The notes below the pieces were generated by a model. It did not search any database. It was not told the DNA's origin and worked only from the letters and a program-made list of their open reading frames with translations. From Rhizobiaceae bacterium (GTDB lineage: Bacteria > Pseudomonadota > Alphaproteobacteria > Rhizobiales > Rhizobiaceae), in contig JAHBYZ010000003.1 in NCBI GenBank assembly GCA_019635695.1, forward strand, positions 126,001-190,000: a DNA stretch of 64,000 bases. Reading direction: 5' to 3'. Every line of letters begins with the position of its first letter. Positions within the stretch are counted from its first letter, which is position 1. Below, piece after piece: positions 60,634 through 64,000 of this stretch. A program made the translations under genes and the position numbers.

Positions 60634-61728
60634 ATGCCTGCGCGGATCGGGCCGCTGTCCGTCCTGCCGGTCTTCCTCGACCTCGCAGGCAAGCGGGCCG
60701 TCGTGGCCGGGGGATCGGACGCGGCGGCGTGGAAGGCGGAACTGCTGGCGGCCGCGGGCGCGCATGTCGCGGTGTGCGCGCCCGACGAGGAGCTGTCGGA
60801 CGGGATGCGCCGCCTTGCGGCATGCCAGCCGCGCGTCCTCCTGCATGAACGGACATGGAGGCCGGATGATCTCGACGGCGCATCCGTTGCTCTAGCGGAC
60901 GCCGGCGACGGCGACGAGGCGGCCGTGTTCCACGCCGCCGCGCGGCAGGCCGGCGCGCCGTGCAACGTGATCGACAAGCCCGAATTCTGCGACTTCCAGT
61001 TCGGCGCCATCGTCAACCGTTCGCCCGTCGTGATCGGCATCTCCACGGCGGGTGCCGCACCCATCCTCGGACAGGCGATCCGCCGCCGCATCGAAACGCT
61101 GCTGCCGCAGGCGCTGGCCGACTGGGCCACGCTGGCGAGGCGGCTGCGCGACCGGGTCTCGCAGCGTCTGGCCGCCGGGCCGCAGCGGCGCGCCTTCTGG
61201 GAGTGGCTGTCCGAGCGCGCGTTCGGGCCTGCGCCGGCGCCGGATTGCGAGCGCGAAGTCGAAGTGTGGATGCGGTCAGCTGCGTCGAGCGACACCGGGC
61301 GGGTGACCTTCGTCGGCGCGGGACCCGGTGACCCGGAGCTGCTGACGTTGAAGGCGGTGCGCGCGCTGCAGGCGGCGGACCTGATCCTCTTCGACGAGCA
61401 CGTTGCGGACGGGGTGCTGGAACTGGCGCGCCGCGAAGCGAAGCGCGTCGCGGTGTCGACGGTTGCTGCGCGCTCCGGCGGCGGGAAGACGGAAATCGAA
61501 CTGATGGCGGCGACCGCAGGAGACGGCCGCCGCGTCGTGCGGCTGATGCAGGGCGGCGGCGTGGCCTTTGGCAATGCGGTCGACGAGATCAGCGCGCTGG
61601 AAGCAGCCGGGATCGCCTGCGAGATCGTTCCCGGCGTTTCGGCCGGCATTCATCCAGTGCCCGCGCGCAGGGCTGGCCTGCGCCCAGTCGACGGGCGGGC
61701 GGAGGTCCGTGCGCTCAGGCGTGCGTGA
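60634..61728 (+). CDS. cysG: Siroheme synthase CysG, C-terminally truncated
   Basis: A 364-residue protein supplying siroheme to NirB. Residues about 10-215 are the precorrin-2 dehydrogenase/ferrochelatase part (VVAGGSDAAAWKAELL; NVIDKPEFCDFQFGAIVNRSPVVIGIST). The second domain, uroporphyrinogen-III methyltransferase, begins normally (VTFVGAGPGDPELLTLKAVRALQAAD) but stops soon after EIVPGVSAGI. About 100 residues including the second half of the SAM site are missing, compared with about 460 residues in usual CysG. None of the other frames restores it. The dehydrogenase half may still work, with methylation supplied elsewhere. Its 3' end overlaps a convergent gene by 14 bases. Confidence 0.8.
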   Translation: MPARIGPLSVLPVFLDLAGKRAVVAGGSDAAAWKAELLAAAGAHVAVCAPDEELSDGMRRLAACQPRVLLHERTWRPDDLDGASVALADAGDGDEAAVFHAAARQAGAPCNVIDKPEFCDFQFGAIVNRSPVVIGISTAGAAPILGQAIRRRIETLLPQALADWATLARRLRDRVSQRLAAGPQRRAFWEWLSERAFGPAPAPDCEREVEVWMRSAASSDTGRVTFVGAGPGDPELLTLKAVRALQAADLILFDEHVADGVLELARREAKRVAVSTVAARSGGGKTEIELMAATAGDGRRVVRLMQGGGVAFGNAVDEISALEAAGIACEIVPGVSAGIHPVPARRAGLRPVDGRAEVRALRRA

Positions 61729-62302
61729 TCTTGGTGCCAAGCACGTTGAGGCATTCGCGCATGAAGGCGGCGAGCCCGGTCCAGCCCTTGGCCGAGACCA
61801 TGGTGCCGTCGACATAGGCCTCGGTCGGCTTGACGTCGATATAGGTGCCGCCGGCGAGCGTGACCTCCGGCTCGCAGGCGCCAAGAGCGGCGACCTTCTT
61901 GCCGCGCACCACGCCATCGACCGCGACGAGGATCTGCACGCCGTGACAAATGGTGAAGATCGGCTTCTTCGCCTCGTGGAAATGCCGCACGATTGCCTGG
62001 ATGCGTTTGTCGGTGCGGATGTATTCGGGCCCGCGGCCGCCGGCGCAATAGACCGCGTCGTACTGCTCGGGCTTCACCTCCGAGAAGGTCTTGTTGATAT
62101 CGGCGAGGTGGCCGAAGCGTTCGATATAGGTCTGATGTCCTTCGAAATCGTGCAGCGAGGTCTGGATCTTGTCGCCCGCCTTCTTGTCTGGGCAGATCAC
62201 GTGCACGGTGTGGCCGACCGCCTCCATGCCCTGCTGAAACACGAAGATCTCGTATTCCTCGGTGAACTCGCCGGTCAGCATCAGGATCTTCTTTCCGGGC
62301 AT
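61715..62302 (-). CDS. DJ-1/PfpI family protein
   Basis: A 195-residue DJ-1/PfpI-fold protein. The nucleophilic elbow Cys is seen in FTICHGVQIL near residue 119, and GGRGPEYI supplies the oxyanion glycines. Family members act as glutathione-independent glyoxalases, proteases or stress proteins. It follows a GntR gene on the same strand, separated by a strong hairpin. No metabolic link to the nas operon is apparent. GAGG precedes the ATG. Confidence 0.86.
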   Translation of the reverse strand: MPGKKILMLTGEFTEEYEIFVFQQGMEAVGHTVHVICPDKKAGDKIQTSLHDFEGHQTYIERFGHLADINKTFSEVKPEQYDAVYCAGGRGPEYIRTDKRIQAIVRHFHEAKKPIFTICHGVQILVAVDGVVRGKKVAALGACEPEVTLAGGTYIDVKPTEAYVDGTMVSAKGWTGLAAFMRECLNVLGTKITHA

Positions 62303-62332
62303 CGCGTTCCTCCTTTACGGTGTTGTCTTCTT

Positions 62333-62359
62333 GCGCCCGCCGCTGCGCGCGGCGGGCGC
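62333..62359. terminator. GC-rich hairpin between GntR and DJ-1 genes
   Basis: GCGCCCGCCGC and GCGGCGGGCGC are perfect 11-base arms around a 5-base loop, just after the GntR stop (minus strand). No T-run follows on either strand, so it is a weak or non-canonical terminator, or it stabilises the GntR transcript end. Confidence 0.5.
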
Positions 62360-62364
62360 GCACT

Positions 62365-63060
62365 CTAGTCCAGCGTCGACAGCAGGCGGTCGCGTGACCG
62401 CTCGATGTGGACGCGCATGGCATGCTCCGCCGCCGCCTCGTCGCCGGCGGCAAACGCGGCAAGCAGCGTTTCGTGCTCTTCCAGCGCCGCCTCGGTCACC
62501 TGCGAATGCTCGACCAGCCGGAAGATGTGAAAATGCACATGCTGGTGCTCCAGCGTGCGGCGCACGAGTTCGTTGCCGGCGATCTCGGCGATGCGGTCGT
62601 GGAAGATCGCGTCCTGCCGCGCGAACGCTGAATAGCGCAGCCGCGCGTCGCCGCGCCGCCGGCGCGACATGATGCCGGCCATCGCGCGCAGCGCGTCCAG
62701 CCGCTCGGTCGTCAGCCGCCCTGTCGCAATCGCAGCGATCGCCGGCTCAAGCATCAGGCGCAGCTCGTAGAGCTCCTCGAAGCGGCGGCGCGTCATGTGC
62801 GGCGCGGCGCTGTAGCCGATCAGGTGCGTCTTGACGACGAGACCTTCGCCTTCCAGCCGGCCGAGCGCCTCGCGGATCGGCGTCTGCGACACGCTGAGCT
62901 CCCGGGCGAGGCCGTCGACCGTGATGCGCGCGCCCGGCGCAATCTTGAGCGCCGTCAATCGCGCCAGGATCGCCTCGTAGACTTCCTCGGCGAGCCCGGG
63001 ATGTCGCACCACCGCAGGGGCGTCTTCCTCGAGCAGTTTCTGATCGGTCGCACCGGCCAT
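62365..63060 (-). CDS. GntR-family regulator, FCD domain
   Basis: A 231-residue regulator with a winged HTH (LARELSVSQTPIREALGRLEGEG, about residues 48-72) and an FCD effector domain (helical, with a metal-type Asp/His set including FHDRIAEIAGN and LEEHETLLAAF). GGAGG lies five bases before the ATG at 63060; the longer frame upstream would run through the operator. It is transcribed away from the hydrolase fragment and the MocA-type gene at the window edge. Confidence 0.88.
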   Translation of the reverse strand: MAGATDQKLLEEDAPAVVRHPGLAEEVYEAILARLTALKIAPGARITVDGLARELSVSQTPIREALGRLEGEGLVVKTHLIGYSAAPHMTRRRFEELYELRLMLEPAIAAIATGRLTTERLDALRAMAGIMSRRRRGDARLRYSAFARQDAIFHDRIAEIAGNELVRRTLEHQHVHFHIFRLVEHSQVTEAALEEHETLLAAFAAGDEAAAEHAMRVHIERSRDRLLSTLD

Positions 63061-63102
63061 GACCACCTCCACATGCGCAACGTAGCACGGCGCTGAATGC
63101 GC

Positions 63103-63129
63103 GAAAATCCGATATCCTATAGGATTTTC
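63103..63129. promoter_or_regulatory. GntR operator with nested palindromes
   Basis: A perfect ATCCTATAGGAT palindrome (63114-63125) lies within a wider GAAAATCC-N11-GGATTTTC repeat (63103-63129). It is 43 bases upstream of the GntR start and just before the hydrolase remnant, fitting autoregulation and control of the divergent unit. Confidence 0.62.
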
Positions 63130-63144
63130 CCCGCGAGCCATGCG

Positions 63145-63504
63145 GTGAAGCTCACCGTCGGCGGCCACTCGGCCGGCGCCCATCTTGCCGCCATGCTGTT
63201 CACCCGCGACGAAGCTCCCTCGGGGATCAGGGGCGCGTTGCTGCCGGGCGGCATCTATGATCTCGCGCCGTTGCAGGGTTCCTTCCTGGCACCGCTGATC
63301 GGTATCACCGACGCGGAAGCCGGTGCCTTTTCGCCGCTGACTCGCGATTTTGAGGCTGGCGTCGATGTGGTGGTGCTGCACGGCGAACGAGAGAACGCAC
63401 CCTTCCGTGTGCAGGCGGCTGCTTTCGCGGCTCGCGATCTCGGCCTGCCCGATAGCACGGCCGGCGGCGCGCTCGCCGCGCTTATCAGGCGGTCCGACAC
63501 TTGA
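63145..63504 (+). pseudogene. Remnant of an alpha/beta-hydrolase gene (arylformamidase-like)
   Basis: An open frame of about 120 residues (from 63097 if its first ATG is used). From about residue 18 it reads VGGHSAGAHLAAMLF, the nucleophile elbow G-H-S-A-G, then GGIYDLAPL and DAEAGAFSPL, as in kynurenine-formamidase-like hydrolases. The N-terminal third with the oxyanion HGG is absent, and the end lacks a recognisable catalytic His. The first codons overlap the GntR operator. It is probably a decayed gene whose 5' part was deleted next to the GntR promoter. Confidence 0.62.
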
Positions 63505-63559
63505 TGGTCGGCGTGCCGGCGGTCACGATACAAGGCGGCCAATTGCAGGAGGTCCGGAC

Positions 63560-64000
63560 TTGAGAAAGACGCGCATCGCCATCGTCGGTCTTGGCATGGC
63601 CGTCACTCCCCATGCGAAAGGGCTGCTTGACCTCGCAGATGAGGTGGAGGTGGCCTGGGCGATGAGCCCGAGCCCGTCGCGACGGGCCGCCTTCTCGGAA
63701 AAATTCGCGTTCCCGACCTGCGACAGGCTGGAGACGATCCTCGAAGACGCGAGCGTCGATGCGGTGGCGGTCTTCACGCCGGCCAACACGCATCGCGACA
63801 TCGGGCTGGCCTGTGCCGCCGCCGGCAAGCACGTGCTGACGGAGAAGCCGCTGGAGATCAGCACGGCGCGCGCCTCCGAGCTGGTCGAAGGCTGCCGCAG
63901 GGCCGGCGTCACGATGGGCGTGGTGCTGCAGCACCGGTTCAAGCCCGCGGCGCTGAGGCTCGCTGCCATGCTTGCAGAAGGCGAGCTCGGCGCACTCGTC
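63560..64000 (+). CDS. Gfo/Idh/MocA family dehydrogenase, N-terminal part
   Basis: The first 147 codons are visible; the gene runs off the window. After the TTG start, seven bases from AGGAGG, it reads RIAIVGLGMAVTPHAKGL, a family Rossmann motif, with TEKPLEIST carrying the cofactor lysine near residue 95 and TPANTHRDIGLA before it. The Rossmann motif GLGMAV lacks the third glycine of GxGxxG. Function cannot be set without the C-terminal domain. Confidence 0.82.
   Translation, partial: MRKTRIAIVGLGMAVTPHAKGLLDLADEVEVAWAMSPSPSRRAAFSEKFAFPTCDRLETILEDASVDAVAVFTPANTHRDIGLACAAAGKHVLTEKPLEISTARASELVEGCRRAGVTMGVVLQHRFKPAALRLAAMLAEGELGALV

Noticed and set aside
62333-62359. Classical rho-independent terminator after the GntR gene
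   Set aside because: The stem is very strong but no T-run follows on either strand, so only a hairpin with possible termination is claimed.
1-64000. tRNA, rRNA, CRISPR arrays, transposases or integrases
   Set aside because: None was recognised on either strand; repeats found were short operator-like palindromes and hairpins.

Overview
The window is very GC-rich, and its genes are packed into operons with 1-4 bp ATGA/GTGA overlaps. It is almost entirely catabolic: polyol, sugar and nitrate genes with LacI, RpiR, GntR and AraC regulators. The gene families (moc-type ferredoxin system, fused IolC, NasT/NasS, several Gfo/Idh/MocA dehydrogenases, TRAP and ABC importers) suggest an alphaproteobacterium of the rhizobial order (Hyphomicrobiales), probably Mesorhizobium/Phyllobacteriaceae-like. 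No rRNA or tRNA gene, CRISPR array, insertion sequence or phage gene was seen.

Region 1 (1-16.7 kb): inositol and probable rhizopine/inosamine catabolism. After the 3' end of a D-threonine-aldolase-like gene come a MocA-type dehydrogenase and iolE. On the opposite strand lies a three-gene oxygenase system (diiron desaturase-fold oxygenase, Rieske ferredoxin, ferredoxin reductase) matching mocDEF of rhizopine use. A LacI regulator, iolG, an RpiR-type IolR, the iolC-aldolase fusion, iolD and iolB follow, then a DegT-type aminotransferase, a second LacI regulator and a second MocA-type dehydrogenase. Together they could demethylate 3-O-methyl-scyllo-inosamine, remove the amino group and feed scyllo-inosose through IolE-D-B-C. 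Operators for IolR (GGAA-N6-TTCC) and for the second LacI protein are readable.

Region 2 (16.7-21.4 kb): a TRAP importer (P, Q, M) with an Asp/Glu/hydantoin-racemase-like enzyme under an RpiR regulator. The regulator's probable palindrome, GTGAAA-N6-TTTCAC, occurs before both transcription units.

Region 3 (21.5-33.5 kb): two divergent units around a GntR-type operator. One encodes lactonase, SDR, aldo/keto reductase and ABC ATPase. The other encodes an FAD-linked oxidase, GntR regulator, ABC binding protein, two permeases and a cytoplasmic GH78 alpha-L-rhamnosidase. This looks like import of rhamnosides (or another 6-deoxyhexose source) followed by non-phosphorylative oxidation.

Region 4 (33.5-42.1 kb): an AraC regulator divergent from an ABC importer operon with an FAD oxidoreductase, a polyol dehydrogenase and a crotonase-fold protein. 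Region 5 (42.2-50.9 kb): a ribose-type ABC importer, LacI regulator, MocA-type dehydrogenase, SIS-domain protein and PfkB kinase in one operon of unknown substrate. An orphan spermidine-synthase-like methyltransferase follows.

Region 6 (51.7-61.7 kb): nitrate assimilation. nasT-nasS encode the nitrate sensor and the ANTAR antiterminator. They are followed by a 336-base leader region with an NtrC site, a sigma-54 promoter, paired hairpins and an intrinsic terminator, and then narK-nirB-nirD-nasA-cysG. The cysG product is short and lacks the second half of its methyltransferase domain. Region 7 (61.7-64 kb): a DJ-1/PfpI protein, a GntR/FCD regulator with its operator, a decayed alpha/beta-hydrolase fragment, and the start of a fifth Gfo/Idh/MocA-type gene running off the end.
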